Notes: generated by a model from the letters alone, not told the origin. Shown: positions 49,513-59,629, counted from the first letter of the stretch. The stretch: 64,000 nucleotides of DNA from Planomicrobium sp. CPCC 101110 (GCF_007859395.1 NZ_VOHD01000003.1:1347028-1411027); one strand, 5' to 3'. Program-made: numbers and translations.

Positions 49513-51798
49513 ATGACCAATATTCGAGTACACGAATACGCCAAAAAAGTAAACAAGCCGAGCAAAGAGATCATTCAAGAGTTATCCAAGCTGAACATTG
49601 AAGCGGCAAACCATATGGCTCCATTAGAGCCTGCTGCTATTTCAAAATTGGACAGCATTTACAAAAAGCCTGCCAATGGGCAAGGTTTACAAACGCAGAC
49701 ACGCCAACAGCACCAAAGCCAGAACCGTCCTACAGGCGGCGGGAACCGTCCATCACAAGGGCAAAACCGTCCTGCTGGATCCGGACAAGGCAGCCGCCCA
49801 TCTGGACAGGGGCAGTCACGCCCTGCCGGCTCAGGCCAAGGGCAAAACCGTCCCTCTGGACAGGGTCAGAACCGTCCGACTACGGGATCGAACTTTACGC
49901 CGAAAGCGGCAAAACCGACTGCTGGTCCAGGCCAACGCTCCAACAACCGCCCAGGCGGCAACCGCAACAACCAAAACCGCAACAAAAACAGACAGCAGGC
50001 ACCGGTGAATCCGATGCCGCCAATGCCAAGAAAAGAAAAAGAATTGCCAGCGAAAATCACGTTCTCCGAGTCTTTGACTGTAGCGGAACTGGCGAAAAAA
50101 TTAGGGCGCGAACCTTCAGAAATCATCAAAAAGCTGTTCATGCTCGGTGTGATGGCGACCATCAACCAAGAGCTGGATAAAGATGCGATTGAATTGGTTT
50201 GTGCAGAATACGAAGTGGAAGTTGAAGAAGAAATCTTGATCGATAAAACCGATCTTGAAGTATACTTTGAGCCAGAAGATGAAAAGCTCCAACAAGAACG
50301 TCCTCCTGTTGTGACAATCATGGGTCACGTTGACCATGGTAAAACGACATTGCTGGACTCTATCCGCAATACGAAAGTAACTGCAGGCGAAGCAGGCGGC
50401 ATCACGCAGCATATCGGTGCTTATCAAGTTATGGAAGCCGGCAAGAAAATCACGTTCCTGGATACTCCAGGGCACGCCGCGTTTACGACAATGCGTGCAC
50501 GCGGAGCAAAAGTCACTGACCTTGCGATTATCGTAGTTGCAGCTGATGATGGCGTTATGCCGCAAACAGTCGAGGCGATCAACCACGCAAAAGCGGCTGA
50601 AGTTCCGATCATTATTGCGGTCAACAAAATGGATAAGCCAAGCGCAAATCCGGACCGCGTAATGCAAGAATTGACTGAGCACGGATTAGTTCCGGAAGCT
50701 TGGGGCGGCGATACAATTTTCGTTCCGATCTCGGCTTTGAAAGGCGAAGGCATCGATTCGCTTCTTGAAATGATTTTGCTTGTTTCAGAAGTTGGCGAAC
50801 TCAAAGCGAACCCTGCGCGGCGTGCAATTGGTACCGTAATTGAAGCGGAGCTTGACAAAGGCCGCGGCTCGGTAGCTACATTGCTAGTGCAAGATGGTAC
50901 GCTGAATGTTGGAGATCCGATTGTTGTCGGAAACACTTATGGCCGGGTCCGCGCAATGGTCAATGACCTTGGGCGCCGCGTTAAAGATGCTGGCCCTTCA
51001 ACACCGGTTGAAATCACAGGATTGAACGATGTTCCTCAAGCAGGAGACCGTTTTGTTGTTTTTGAAGATGAAAAGACAGCGCGCCAAGTGGGCGAAACCC
51101 GCGCAGCTTCAGCGCTTCAAGTTCAGCGTTCAGAGAAAACGCGCGTTACGCTTGATAATTTGTTTGACCAGATGAAACAAGGGGAAATGAAAGAACTGAA
51201 CTTGATTGTTAAAGCTGACGTTCAAGGTTCAGTAGAAGCCATGGCTGCTTCCCTTATGAAAATTGATGTAGAAGGCGTAAATGTGAAAATCATCCACACC
51301 GGCGCCGGCGCGATTACCGAATCGGACATTGCCCTTGCCGCTGCGTCCAATGCAATCGTAATCGGCTTTAATGTCCGTCCGGACGTGAACGCGAAGCGTG
51401 CTGCAGAAGCTGAAGGCGTTGATATTCGATTGCACCGAATCATTTACAAAGTGATTGAAGAAATCGAATTTGCAATGAAAGGATTGCTTGATCCTGAATT
51501 TGAAGAAAAAATCATCGGCCAGGCAGAAGTCCGCAGTACGTTCAAGGTATCGAAAGTTGGTACGATTGCCGGCAGCTATGTGATAGAAGGCAAAATCACA
51601 AGAGACAGCGGCGTTCGCGTTATCCGTGAAGGCATTGTTGTTTTCGAAGGTGAAATCGATACGTTGAAACGTTTTAAAGATGACGCTAAAGAAGTTGCTC
51701 AAGGATATGAGTGCGGGATTACCATCAAAAACTTCAATGATGTTAAAGAACTGGACATTATTGAAGCTTACGTAATGGAAGAAATCAAACGGAAATGA
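49513..51798 (+). CDS. infB: Translation initiation factor IF-2
   Basis: GTPase that brings initiator tRNA to the ribosome. The 761-residue protein has an N-terminal helical IF2N domain (1-50), a low-complexity Q/G/R/P/N linker (about 56-163), a second IF2N (about 178-230), and the GTPase with G1 GHVDHGKT (271-278), DTPGHAAF and NKMD. Domains II-IV end at the fMet-tRNA-binding C2. GGGGGTGAG precedes the ATG. The linker consists of tandem GQGQNRP-type repeats. ylxP overlaps its stop by 4 bases. Confidence 0.98.
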   Translation: MTNIRVHEYAKKVNKPSKEIIQELSKLNIEAANHMAPLEPAAISKLDSIYKKPANGQGLQTQTRQQHQSQNRPTGGGNRPSQGQNRPAGSGQGSRPSGQGQSRPAGSGQGQNRPSGQGQNRPTTGSNFTPKAAKPTAGPGQRSNNRPGGNRNNQNRNKNRQQAPVNPMPPMPRKEKELPAKITFSESLTVAELAKKLGREPSEIIKKLFMLGVMATINQELDKDAIELVCAEYEVEVEEEILIDKTDLEVYFEPEDEKLQQERPPVVTIMGHVDHGKTTLLDSIRNTKVTAGEAGGITQHIGAYQVMEAGKKITFLDTPGHAAFTTMRARGAKVTDLAIIVVAADDGVMPQTVEAINHAKAAEVPIIIAVNKMDKPSANPDRVMQELTEHGLVPEAWGGDTIFVPISALKGEGIDSLLEMILLVSEVGELKANPARRAIGTVIEAELDKGRGSVATLLVQDGTLNVGDPIVVGNTYGRVRAMVNDLGRRVKDAGPSTPVEITGLNDVPQAGDRFVVFEDEKTARQVGETRAASALQVQRSEKTRVTLDNLFDQMKQGEMKELNLIVKADVQGSVEAMAASLMKIDVEGVNVKIIHTGAGAITESDIALAAASNAIVIGFNVRPDVNAKRAAEAEGVDIRLHRIIYKVIEEIEFAMKGLLDPEFEEKIIGQAEVRSTFKVSKVGTIAGSYVIEGKITRDSGVRVIREGIVVFEGEIDTLKRFKDDAKEVAQGYECGITIKNFNDVKELDIIEAYVMEEIKRK

Positions 51799-52073
51799 TC
51801 GTTTACATGGAATGCGAATTTATCATTCCAACCGCACATTCCTTGAAAGAAAAACGGGCAGTTTTGAAAAGCATGTTAACCCGTTCAAAGCAAAGATTTA
51901 ACGTTTCCGCGGCGGAAGTCGACCACCAAAATGTATGGCAGCGAACGCGTATCGCTTTTGTCACTGTTTCTTCTTCAAAAGAAATGGCGGATAAAGAAAT
52001 GGAGCAAGTGCTGCAATACTTGGAAAGCAACCCGGAATGGGAATGTTTAGAGATTCAGAAAGAATATTTGTGA
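51795..52073 (+). CDS. ylxP: YlxP family protein (DUF503)
   Basis: A 92-residue protein of the DUF503 family, with the conserved [28 protein letters not shown] segment (16-43) and a ferredoxin-like beta-alpha pattern. It is genetically tied to infB and rbfA across Firmicutes, which suggests a role in ribosome assembly; the biochemical function is unknown. ATGA overlaps the infB stop. Confidence 0.92.
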   Translation: MIVYMECEFIIPTAHSLKEKRAVLKSMLTRSKQRFNVSAAEVDHQNVWQRTRIAFVTVSSSKEMADKEMEQVLQYLESNPEWECLEIQKEYL

Positions 52074-52091
52074 GAACGAGGTGAAAAAGCG

Positions 52092-52460
52092 ATGACGATG
52101 CGTTCGAATCGTGTAGGTGAACAAATGAAAAAAGAGTTGAGCGAAATCATCAGCCGCAAACTGAAAGATCCAAGAATCGGTTTTGTAACGGTTACGGATG
52201 TTGAAGTGACAGGCGACTTGCAAATGGCTACGGTTTACATCAGCGTTTTAGGTGATGATAAGACAAAAGAGCAGACTTTGCTCGGGTTATCAAAGTCCAA
52301 AGGATTTATCCGTTCGGAAATCGGACAACGGATCCGGCTTCGGAAAACTCCGGAATTATCTTTTGAATTTGATACTTCTGTAGCTTATGGCAATCGCATT
52401 GACTCTTTGTTGCGCGACATAAAAGAAGAGCCAAAAGAAGAACTTAAAGAAGAAGAATAA
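52092..52460 (+). CDS. rbfA: 30S ribosome-binding factor RbfA
   Basis: Needed for 16S rRNA 5'-end maturation and cold adaptation. The 122-residue KH-type II protein has [48 protein letters not shown] at the N-terminus and [22 protein letters not shown]. The ATG at 52092 matches the B. subtilis start and follows ACGAGGTG. It is the last gene of the rimP operon before a terminator. Confidence 0.97.
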   Translation: MTMRSNRVGEQMKKELSEIISRKLKDPRIGFVTVTDVEVTGDLQMATVYISVLGDDKTKEQTLLGLSKSKGFIRSEIGQRIRLRKTPELSFEFDTSVAYGNRIDSLLRDIKEEPKEELKEEE

Positions 52461-52466
52461 AACTTG

Positions 52467-52505
52467 AGCCTGCAGTCTAGTTTCTTAGATTAGCAGGCTT
52501 TTTTT
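52467..52505 (+). terminator. Terminator of the rimP-rbfA operon
   Basis: AGCCTGC pairs with GCAGGCT (52467-52473, 52493-52499) with inner TCTA/TAGA pairing, followed by TTTTTT. Confidence 0.9.
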
Positions 52506-52530
52506 ACATAGAGACAAGGGGTTGAAAAGA

Positions 52531-53460
52531 ATGGCGATCAACGGCATCCTGCCATTATGGAAAGAGCGGGGAATGACTTCCCATGACTGCGTATTCAAAC
52601 TGCGCAAAATCTTAAAGACGAAAAAAGTGGGTCACACAGGTACGTTGGATCCTGAAGTGGACGGAGTTTTGCCGATCTGCATCGGGAATACAACAAAAGT
52701 GGCCGAGTACATTACCGACCAGGGAAAAGCCTATGAAGCGGAAGTGACAATCGGCTATTCAACAGAAACAGAAGATGCCACGGGCAATGTGGTGACAACC
52801 GACGACAGCGAAAAGCATATTACGAAAGAACAGTTGCTGCGTGTATTCGATGAGTTGACTGGAGAAATCACTCAAATCCCGCCAATGTATTCGGCGGTCA
52901 AAGTCAATGGGAAAAAATTGTACGAATATGCCCGCCAAGGCATTCAAGTGGAGCGGCCTGCACGGATTGTCCGCATTGACGGGATTGAACTCTTGGACGA
53001 CGGACAGGAGTGGACCGGCAAAACAGTGAAATTCAACATCCGGATCCGCTGCGGAAAAGGCACTTATATCCGGACATTGGCTGTTCAAATCGGCCAGGCG
53101 CTTGGCTACCCTGCGCACATGTCGAGGCTGACGCGGACCCGTTCAGGGAAATTCAGCCGGGAAGACTGCGTAACACTTGCCGAAGTGGCTGAACTTGCGC
53201 AAAATGATAGTGTAGACAGTATCTTGAAGCCGCTTGGTTACGGATTGAGTGCGTTTCCGTTCGTTGAGATCGAAGAGAAGGATGTTTTTGCGCTTCAAAA
53301 TGGCCAGGTGCTCAAGCGCCATTCCATCCTCGATGAACAGGAATTTGTAGTGTTTACTGTCAAAGGGCAGCCTTTGGCATTATATAAGAAGCATCCTGAA
53401 AAAGCGGATAAAATGAAGCCGGAAAAAATGTTCGGCATACCGGCAATTGGCGAGGTGTAA
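52531..53460 (+). CDS. truB: tRNA pseudouridine(55) synthase
   Basis: Makes pseudouridine 55 in the T loop of tRNAs. The 309-residue protein, the same length as in B. subtilis, has the catalytic Asp40 in HTGTLDPEVDG (35-45), PPMYSAVKVNGKKLYEYAR and GTYIRTLA. A C-terminal PUA-like domain begins near 240. ATG at 52531 is 9 bases after AAGGGG; a TTG at 52522 directly abutting that site is rejected. ribF follows with one base between. Confidence 0.97.
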   Translation: MAINGILPLWKERGMTSHDCVFKLRKILKTKKVGHTGTLDPEVDGVLPICIGNTTKVAEYITDQGKAYEAEVTIGYSTETEDATGNVVTTDDSEKHITKEQLLRVFDELTGEITQIPPMYSAVKVNGKKLYEYARQGIQVERPARIVRIDGIELLDDGQEWTGKTVKFNIRIRCGKGTYIRTLAVQIGQALGYPAHMSRLTRTRSGKFSREDCVTLAEVAELAQNDSVDSILKPLGYGLSAFPFVEIEEKDVFALQNGQVLKRHSILDEQEFVVFTVKGQPLALYKKHPEKADKMKPEKMFGIPAIGEV

Positions 53461-53461
53461 A

Positions 53462-54412
53462 ATGAAAATCTTCTACTTGAACTATCCCAATCAAATGAAG
53501 ACCGTTGAAGAATTAGGGGCCTTGTCTTTGGCCCTGGGCTTTTTTGACGGTGTACATAAAGGCCATCAGCGCGTCATCGGCGAAGCCATCGAACGGGCGA
53601 AGGAATTGGGCATCAAATCAGCGGTTATGACATTTGATCCGCATCCGTCGCTTGTGCTTGGAGGAAGAAAAGAAGAAGTCTTCTATATTACTCCGCTCCA
53701 GCAAAAGCTGGAGATTCTGAAAGAAATCGGCGTTGATGTCTGTTTTATCGTGCGTTTCACGTCCGAGTTTGCCAAGTTGACACCTGAGCAGTTTATTCAG
53801 CATTTCATCAAAGAATTGAATGTAGTCCACGTAGCGGCCGGATTTGATTTTTCATTTGGAAACTTCGGAAAAGGCAATATGGAAACGATGAAAGAATGCA
53901 GCAATGGAACATATACTATCACCGTCATACCGAAGCAAGAAGACGGACAAGAGAAAATCAGCTCGACGCGCATCCGCGGATTGTTGAAAGAAGGCGCTGT
54001 CGGGGAAGTTTGCCATCTTCTTGGCCGTCCGTTCCAGATTGTCGGGACAGTCGTCAACGGGGACAAACGCGGACGGACCATCGGCTTTCCGACTGCGAAC
54101 GTCGAACCCGAACTCGGCACTTTTGTGCCCGGACGCGGCGTTTACGCTGTCCGGATCCGTGTACAGGAAAACTACTATGACGGTGTCTGCAACGTTGGCT
54201 ACAAACCGACATTCAACAATCCAGACGTGAAAAAGCTGAGCATTGAAGTGTATATTCTCGATTTCAACAAAGACATTTATGGAGAACAAGTGACGGTCGA
54301 ATGGCATCAGCGGATCCGGGATGAAAAGCGGTTTTCTGGCATCGATGAATTGAAAGCGCAGATCCAGAAGGATAAAGAAACTGCAATCCAGTTTTTCGGC
54401 AGCTTAAACTAA
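53462..54412 (+). CDS. ribF: Bifunctional riboflavin kinase / FAD synthetase
   Basis: Makes FMN and FAD from riboflavin. The 316-residue protein has an N-terminal nucleotidyltransferase (FAD synthetase) domain with GFFDGVHKGHQ (about 24-34) and ISSTRIRGLL, and a C-terminal flavokinase domain with GDKRGRTIGFPTANV and YDGVCNVGYKPTF. ATG at 53462 follows GAGGTGTA, overlapping the truB end. No FMN riboswitch is seen. Confidence 0.97.
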   Translation: MKIFYLNYPNQMKTVEELGALSLALGFFDGVHKGHQRVIGEAIERAKELGIKSAVMTFDPHPSLVLGGRKEEVFYITPLQQKLEILKEIGVDVCFIVRFTSEFAKLTPEQFIQHFIKELNVVHVAAGFDFSFGNFGKGNMETMKECSNGTYTITVIPKQEDGQEKISSTRIRGLLKEGAVGEVCHLLGRPFQIVGTVVNGDKRGRTIGFPTANVEPELGTFVPGRGVYAVRIRVQENYYDGVCNVGYKPTFNNPDVKKLSIEVYILDFNKDIYGEQVTVEWHQRIRDEKRFSGIDELKAQIQKDKETAIQFFGSLN

Positions 54413-54421
54413 GCCGGGCAG

Positions 54422-54450
54422 TTGATTTTGAAAAAGTGATATGCTATGAT
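54422..54450 (+). promoter_or_regulatory. Sigma-A promoter of rpsO
   Basis: TTGATT (54422-54427), 17-base spacer, TATGAT (54445-54450). Confidence 0.65.
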
Positions 54451-54456
54451 TTACAA

Positions 54457-54540
54457 GTACTTAAAGTACGAACCATTGCTTGGCAATACGAATCACCAAC
54501 GTTTGCTCGGTAATTGGGGATATTCGAAATTAGGAGGTGG
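54457..54540 (+). promoter_or_regulatory. Candidate S15 autoregulatory leader
   Basis: The leader holds GTAC/GTAC near 54457-54469, ATTGC/GCAAT (54475-54479, 54483-54487) and CCAA/TTGG pairings before AGGAGGTGG. S15 represses its own mRNA in several bacteria through such leaders; the match here is by position only. Confidence 0.4.
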
Positions 54541-54547
54541 AAACAGT

Positions 54548-54817
54548 ATGGCAATCACTCAAGAGCGTAAAAATGAATTGATCAATGAATTTAAAGTGCA
54601 CGAAACAGATACTGGATCTGCAGAAATTCAAATCGCCATTCTTACAGAAGACATCAACAACTTGAACGAGCACTTGCGTACTCACAAGAAAGATCACCAC
54701 TCACGTCGTGGACTTTTCAAAATGGTAGGACGCCGTCGTAACTTGCTTAAATACTTGCGCGAGAACGATGTACAGCGCTACCGTGAGTTAATCTCAAAAC
54801 TAGGCTTACGCCGATAA
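54548..54817 (+). CDS. rpsO: 30S ribosomal protein S15
   Basis: An 89-residue helical protein binding the 16S rRNA three-way junction. It shows the full S15 core ([56 protein letters not shown]). TTAGGAGGTGG lies 7 bases before the ATG. The open frame extends upstream to 54446, but that part is the leader. A terminator separates it from pnp. Confidence 0.98.
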   Translation: MAITQERKNELINEFKVHETDTGSAEIQIAILTEDINNLNEHLRTHKKDHHSRRGLFKMVGRRRNLLKYLRENDVQRYRELISKLGLRR

Positions 54818-54829
54818 TAGCAATTAGCA

Positions 54830-54855
54830 AAAGCGGGACTTGTCCCGCTTTTTCT
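54830..54855 (+). terminator. Terminator of rpsO
   Basis: A 10-bp perfect stem AAAGCGGGAC / GTCCCGCTTT with a 2-base TT gap at its tip (so a larger loop in practice), then TTTC. Confidence 0.88.
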
Positions 54856-54900
54856 TTATGCATAAAAGTTTTAACATTCAATCGCACTAAAGGTGCTTTT

Positions 54901-54929
54901 TTGATACACTACTAAAAGATACATAAAGT
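54901..54929 (+). promoter_or_regulatory. Probable sigma-A promoter of pnp
   Basis: TTGATA (54901-54906), 17-base spacer, TAAAGT (54924-54929), 36 bases before the pnp start. The -35 directly follows a T-tract behind a weak GCAC/GTGC hairpin. Confidence 0.55.
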
Positions 54930-54965
54930 AGTTTTTGAAAGATTGTAAGAGAGAGGAGCTCGATT

Positions 54966-57080
54966 ATGGAGCAAACGAAAAAAGTTTATACACTTGATTG
55001 GGCAGGCCGCGAATTGCAGGTCGAAGTCGGTCAATTGGCAAAACAGGCAAACGGAGCGGCTTTGATCCGTTATGGCGATACGGCAGTACTTTCTACAGCA
55101 ACAGCTTCAAAAACCCCTAAAGCTACGGATTTTTTCCCGTTGACAGTAAATTACGAAGAGCGTCTTTATGCGGTAGGTAAAATTCCAGGCGGTTTCATCA
55201 AACGTGAAGGGCGCCCATCAGAAAAAGCGACATTGATCAGCCGTCTGATCGACCGTCCGATCCGTCCTTTATTCCCGGATGGCTTCCGCAATGAAGTGCA
55301 AGTCATTTCCATGGTGATGTCAGTTGACCAGGATTGCCCTTCTGAAATGGCAGCGATGTTCGGTTCTTCACTTTCCTTGATGATTTCTGATATTCCGTTT
55401 GATGGCCCGATTGCAGGTGTCATTGTCGGATTGATCGACGGTGAGTTTATCATCAACCCGACTAACGAACAACTGGAGCAAAGCTCGATCAACTTGACGG
55501 TTGCGGGAACAAAAGACGCTATCAACATGGTGGAAGCAGGTGCAAAAGAAGTTTCTGAGGAAACGATTCTAGAAGCCATCATGTTCGGCCATGAAGAAAT
55601 CAAGAAATTGATCGCTTTCCAGGAAGAAATTGCAGCAGAAGTAGGCAAAGAAAAAACGGAAATCCAACTTTATGAACTAGATGCGGAACTTTCCGAAACA
55701 ATCAGAGCTGTTGCTGAAACGGATTTGAAAACAGCGGTTCAAGTAAGCGAAAAACAAGCTCGTTCTGAAGCGATCAACGTTGTTAAAGAACGTGTATTGG
55801 TGACGTATGAAGACGCTGACGATGACGTGAAAAAACAAGTGAACCAGATTTTGGACAAGATGGTCAAAGAAGAAGTCCGCCGCTTGATCACGGATGAAAA
55901 GATCCGTCCGGACGGCCGTACCCCTTCTGAAATCCGTCCATTGTCTTCGGAAGTCGGCATTTTGAACCGTACACATGGTTCTGGATTGTTCACTCGCGGG
56001 CAAACCCAGGCAATGAGCATTTGTACGCTTGGCGCTCTTGGCGATGTTCAAATTATTGACGGCCTTGGAATTGAAGAATCCAAGCGCTTTATGCACCATT
56101 ACAACTTCCCGTTGTTCTCTGTAGGGGAAACCGGTTTTCTTCGAGGCCCTGGCCGACGTGAAATCGGGCATGGTGCTCTTGGGGAACGCGCTCTGGAAGC
56201 TGTTATTCCGAACGAAAAAGATTTCCCGTATACAATTCGTCTGGTAGCTGAAGTGCTTGAATCGAACGGTTCAACTTCACAGGCAAGTATTTGTGCTTCA
56301 ACTTTGGCGATGATGGATGCAGGCGTGCCATTGAAAGCGCCGGTTGCCGGCATTGCCATGGGACTTGTGAAAAAAGGCGACAACTATACAGTGCTTTCGG
56401 ATATCCAAGGGATGGAAGACCATCTTGGCGATATGGACTTTAAAGTGGCAGGTACTGCAGAGGGGATCACGGCACTTCAAATGGACATCAAAATTGAAGG
56501 CCTTTCCCGCGAAATTCTGGAAGAAGCATTGACGCAAGCTCAAATTGGGCGAATTCACATCCTGGAATCGATGTTGGCGACCATTTCTGAACCGCGTGAA
56601 CGTTTATCGCAATATGCGCCGAAGATTATCATGGTGAAGATCAATCCGGATAAAATCCGTGATGTAATCGGACCTGGCGGTAAAGTCATCAACAAGATCA
56701 TTGATGAAACCGGCGTCAAAATCGATACGGAGCAAGACGGAACAATCTTCATCTCGTCTGTGAATCAGGATATGAACGAAAAAGCGAAAGCAATGATCGA
56801 AAACATCGTGCGTGAAGCAAAAGTCGGCGAATATTATGAAGGCAAAGTAAAACGAATTGAAAAGTTCGGTGCGTTTGTTGAATTGTTCCCTGGCAAAGAC
56901 GGTCTTCTCCACATTTCTGAAATCCAGGAAGAACGGACAAAAGAAGTGGAAGATGTATTGAAACTGGATGATGTAGTGAAGGTGAAAGTGGTTGAAATTG
57001 ACCGCCAAGGGCGCGTCAACCTTTCACGGAAAATTGTCTTGAAAGAAGAAAAAGAAGCGGCTGAAAAAGCCAGCCAATAA
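54966..57080 (+). CDS. pnp: Polyribonucleotide nucleotidyltransferase (PNPase)
   Basis: Phosphorolytic 3'-5' exoribonuclease of the RNA degradosome. The 704-residue protein has two RNase PH domains (about 10-220 and 315-545, with [33 protein letters not shown] and [30 protein letters not shown]). They are followed by a KH domain (about 555-620, [20 protein letters not shown]) and an S1 domain (about 622-690, [31 protein letters not shown]). AGAGAGGAG precedes the ATG. Confidence 0.98.
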   Translation: MEQTKKVYTLDWAGRELQVEVGQLAKQANGAALIRYGDTAVLSTATASKTPKATDFFPLTVNYEERLYAVGKIPGGFIKREGRPSEKATLISRLIDRPIRPLFPDGFRNEVQVISMVMSVDQDCPSEMAAMFGSSLSLMISDIPFDGPIAGVIVGLIDGEFIINPTNEQLEQSSINLTVAGTKDAINMVEAGAKEVSEETILEAIMFGHEEIKKLIAFQEEIAAEVGKEKTEIQLYELDAELSETIRAVAETDLKTAVQVSEKQARSEAINVVKERVLVTYEDADDDVKKQVNQILDKMVKEEVRRLITDEKIRPDGRTPSEIRPLSSEVGILNRTHGSGLFTRGQTQAMSICTLGALGDVQIIDGLGIEESKRFMHHYNFPLFSVGETGFLRGPGRREIGHGALGERALEAVIPNEKDFPYTIRLVAEVLESNGSTSQASICASTLAMMDAGVPLKAPVAGIAMGLVKKGDNYTVLSDIQGMEDHLGDMDFKVAGTAEGITALQMDIKIEGLSREILEEALTQAQIGRIHILESMLATISEPRERLSQYAPKIIMVKINPDKIRDVIGPGGKVINKIIDETGVKIDTEQDGTIFISSVNQDMNEKAKAMIENIVREAKVGEYYEGKVKRIEKFGAFVELFPGKDGLLHISEIQEERTKEVEDVLKLDDVVKVKVVEIDRQGRVNLSRKIVLKEEKEAAEKASQ

Positions 57081-57095
57081 AATAAAGAAACACGG

Positions 57096-57124
57096 AAATT
57101 GCCAGCTTCTGTTGGCAATTTTTT
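57096..57124 (+). terminator. Terminator of pnp
   Basis: AAATTGCCA pairs with TGGCAATTT (57096-57104, 57113-57121), followed by TTT. The mlpA ribosome-binding site begins 10 bases later. Confidence 0.85.
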
Positions 57125-57144
57125 CGTATAGGAGGACGGTTGGA

Positions 57145-58371
57145 GTGGTTACAACACATACTTGCGAAAATGGATTGCGCATCGTATCAGAACATATCCC
57201 GCATTTTCGCTCGGTTGCCGTCGGTGTTTTCGTAAAAGCGGGATCACGAGATGAATCGCCAGAAGAAAACGGCATTACACATTTTATCGAGCATATGCTA
57301 TTCAAAGGAACCGAAACGCGTACAGCAAAACAGATAGCCCGCGAATTCGACCGCATCGGCGGGGACATCAACGCTTATACTTCCAAAGAATATACATGCT
57401 ATTATGCGAAAGTTCTCGACCATCACGCAGAACATGCGGTGCGTGTAATTGCCGACATGTTTTTCAACTCGGTGATGGATCCGGCTGAAATCGACAAGGA
57501 AAGGCAAGTGGTTTTGGAAGAGATCAGCATGACCGAAGACATGGCGGATGACGATGTTCATGAACAGCTCTGGAAAGTGATGTATCCGCACCATTCTATC
57601 GGCGCGCCCATTTTAGGGACCACCGAAACACTTCCGCGGTTCACCAAAGAAAAGATCAAGGAATTTATGGATCGTTTCTATACGCCGAAGAATACAGTCG
57701 TCTCCATAGCGGGCAATATCACGCCGCAATTGATAAAAGTGGCCGAGACTCTTTTTGGTTCTTTCAAAAAAGAGGAAAGCCCAAAAATCCATATGCTGCC
57801 TGATTTTTCTTCTGGGTTTTCCTATAAAAACAAAGACACTGAACAAGGCCATCTATGCCTGGGTTATCCGGGACTTTCGTTGAACAATCCGGATATTTAT
57901 AGCTTATCGGTATTGAACAACATATTAGGGGGTTCAATGTCTTCGCGCTTGTTCCAGGAAATCCGCGAAGAGCGCGGGTTGGCGTATTCGGTATACTCGT
58001 ACCACTCGGCCTATTCCGATCACGGAACCTTAGCCATATACGGAGGAACCGCTGATGAACAGGTACCGGAACTGCAGGAAGTGATTCTTCAGTCGCTTGA
58101 AGAAATGCGTACCCAAGGTTTGGGGGCGGAAGAAGTGACAGATTCCAAGGAACAGCTAAAAGGCAATTTAATGCTTGGCCTTGAAAGCACGAGTTCCCGC
58201 ATGAGCCGCAATGGCAAGCAGGAATTGATGCTTGGCAGGCACTTGGACTATGATGAAGTATTGGCGCTGATTGACGCGGTGTCACAGGAAAAAGTAGAAT
58301 CGCTGATGAGCCTGATTGCCGGACAGCCGGCAATCTCCATCATCCGCTCGAAAGAAGCTTCCTCTTTATGA
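57145..58371 (+). CDS. mlpA: M16-family zinc metallopeptidase (MlpA/YmxG)
   Basis: A pitrilysin/processing-peptidase-like protein of 408 residues with the inverted zinc motif HFIEH (His46, Glu49, His50) and a distal Glu in the QVVLEEISM block. The C-terminal half includes the usual GGSMSSRLFQEIREERGLAYSVYS segment. Start GTG at 57145 is 6-7 bases after GGAGGACGG and gives MVTTHTCENGLRIV, matching B. subtilis MlpA. Substrates are not established. Its stop codon lies in the loop of its terminator. Confidence 0.95.
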   Translation: MVTTHTCENGLRIVSEHIPHFRSVAVGVFVKAGSRDESPEENGITHFIEHMLFKGTETRTAKQIAREFDRIGGDINAYTSKEYTCYYAKVLDHHAEHAVRVIADMFFNSVMDPAEIDKERQVVLEEISMTEDMADDDVHEQLWKVMYPHHSIGAPILGTTETLPRFTKEKIKEFMDRFYTPKNTVVSIAGNITPQLIKVAETLFGSFKKEESPKIHMLPDFSSGFSYKNKDTEQGHLCLGYPGLSLNNPDIYSLSVLNNILGGSMSSRLFQEIREERGLAYSVYSYHSAYSDHGTLAIYGGTADEQVPELQEVILQSLEEMRTQGLGAEEVTDSKEQLKGNLMLGLESTSSRMSRNGKQELMLGRHLDYDEVLALIDAVSQEKVESLMSLIAGQPAISIIRSKEASSL

Positions 58372-58386
58372 GGAAGCTTCTTTTTT
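58352..58386 (+). terminator. Terminator of mlpA, overlapping its stop codon
   Basis: AAGAAGCTTCCTC (58352-58364) pairs with GAGGAAGCTTCTT (58370-58382), followed by further T. The left arm encodes the last residues KEASS; the TGA stop straddles loop and right arm. Confidence 0.93.
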
Positions 58387-58456
58387 AATCGATTCAATAC
58401 TGCAGCAGGCTGAATTGTGGTACAATAACGCCAATATCATTGAAGGAGAGAAGCTT

Positions 58457-59491
58457 GTGAAATCATATAATGTTGCGATTATGGGGGCCACAGGAGCAGT
58501 GGGCCAACAAATGAAAGATCAACTTGAAAAAAGAAACTTCCCGGTAAAAAATATCGTCTTTTTGGCATCCAGCCGTTCTGCTGGCCAAGAAATCGATTTT
58601 AAAGGCGAAACTTATACCGTACAAGAAGCAGTGCCGGAATCATTTGAAGGCATTGACATCGCTTTATTCAGCGCTGGAGGCAGCATTTCTGAGAAATTTG
58701 CTCCAGAAGCTGTAAAACGCGGAGCGGTTGTCATCGATAATACCAGCGCTTTTCGCATGGACAAAGAAGTGCCGCTAGTCGTGCCTGAAGTGAACAAAAA
58801 GGATATCCAAACGCACAAGGGCATTATCGCGAATCCTAACTGTTCGACAATCCAGATGGTTTGCGCCCTTCAGCCGCTAAAAGAGCAGTATGGACTATCA
58901 AAAATTGTCGTTTCGACTTACCAGGCAGTATCCGGTGCAGGCGTTAACGCTATCAACGAATTGAAAAGCCAAAGTGCCGACTTTGACAATGCCAAAAATG
59001 CAGAAGCGAATGTATTGCCGGTAAAATCGGCCGACCGCCATTATCCGATCGCTTTTAACGCAATTCCGCAAATCGATCAATTTACAGATAACGGTTATAC
59101 ATTTGAAGAAATGAAAATGATCAACGAAACGAAGAAAATTATGCACGATGACACACTGTCAGTAGCTGCCACATGCGTCCGCCTTCCGGTCGTGACCGGG
59201 CATTCGGAATCCGTGTATGTGGAGCTTGAAGAGGCTCCGACGGTGGAAGAAGTGAAGCAGTCGATCGCAAAAGCGCCCGGCGTGGAATTGATGGACGACC
59301 CTGCCAACCAGGTTTACCCGATGCCGCTTATGGCTGCAGGACAGGATGAAGTTTTTGTCGGCCGCATCCGCCGAGATCTGGACAATCCAAATGGCTTCCA
59401 CCTATGGGTCGTATCCGATAACCTGGTAAAAGGGGCGGCGCTAAATTCAGTGCAAATAGCTGAAGCTTTAGTGGAAGAACAAATCTTATAA
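58457..59491 (+). CDS. asd: Aspartate-semialdehyde dehydrogenase
   Basis: Reduces beta-aspartyl phosphate to aspartate semialdehyde for lysine/DAP, threonine and methionine synthesis. The 344-residue protein has NADP motif GATGAVGQQM (10-19) and the catalytic Cys129 in IIANPNCSTIQM. Start GTG at 58457 follows GAAGGAGAG; the longer open frame from 58316 lies within mlpA. A TGGTACAAT extended -10 at 58418-58426 may be its promoter. In B. subtilis dapG and dapA follow; here they do not. Confidence 0.97.
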   Translation: MKSYNVAIMGATGAVGQQMKDQLEKRNFPVKNIVFLASSRSAGQEIDFKGETYTVQEAVPESFEGIDIALFSAGGSISEKFAPEAVKRGAVVIDNTSAFRMDKEVPLVVPEVNKKDIQTHKGIIANPNCSTIQMVCALQPLKEQYGLSKIVVSTYQAVSGAGVNAINELKSQSADFDNAKNAEANVLPVKSADRHYPIAFNAIPQIDQFTDNGYTFEEMKMINETKKIMHDDTLSVAATCVRLPVVTGHSESVYVELEEAPTVEEVKQSIAKAPGVELMDDPANQVYPMPLMAAGQDEVFVGRIRRDLDNPNGFHLWVVSDNLVKGAALNSVQIAEALVEEQIL

Positions 59492-59524
59492 TCGTACAAA
59501 AACAACTGGATACAGCTTGGTGGA

Positions 59525-59555
59525 CAAACCGGGGCAAGCCCCGGTTTGTTTTTTC
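59525..59555 (+). terminator. Terminator of asd
   Basis: An 11-bp perfect stem CAAACCGGGGC / GCCCCGGTTTG (59525-59535, 59538-59548), then TTTTTTC. Confidence 0.93.
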
Positions 59556-59556
59556 T

Positions 59557-59586
59557 TTGGACTGTTTCCTATGATTCCCGTATAAT
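59557..59586 (+). promoter_or_regulatory. Sigma-A promoter of rnjB
   Basis: TTGGAC (59557-59562), 18-base spacer, TATAAT (59581-59586), starting 2 bases after the asd terminator tail. Confidence 0.7.
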
Positions 59587-59629
59587 AATATCTATGGATA
59601 TGTACGGGTAAATTTTAGGAGGAAATTAA

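Noticed and set aside
54446-54547. N-terminal extension of rpsO
   Set aside because: It overlaps the promoter and leader; the ideal AGGAGGTGG site and the S15 N-terminus MAITQERK give the start at 54548.
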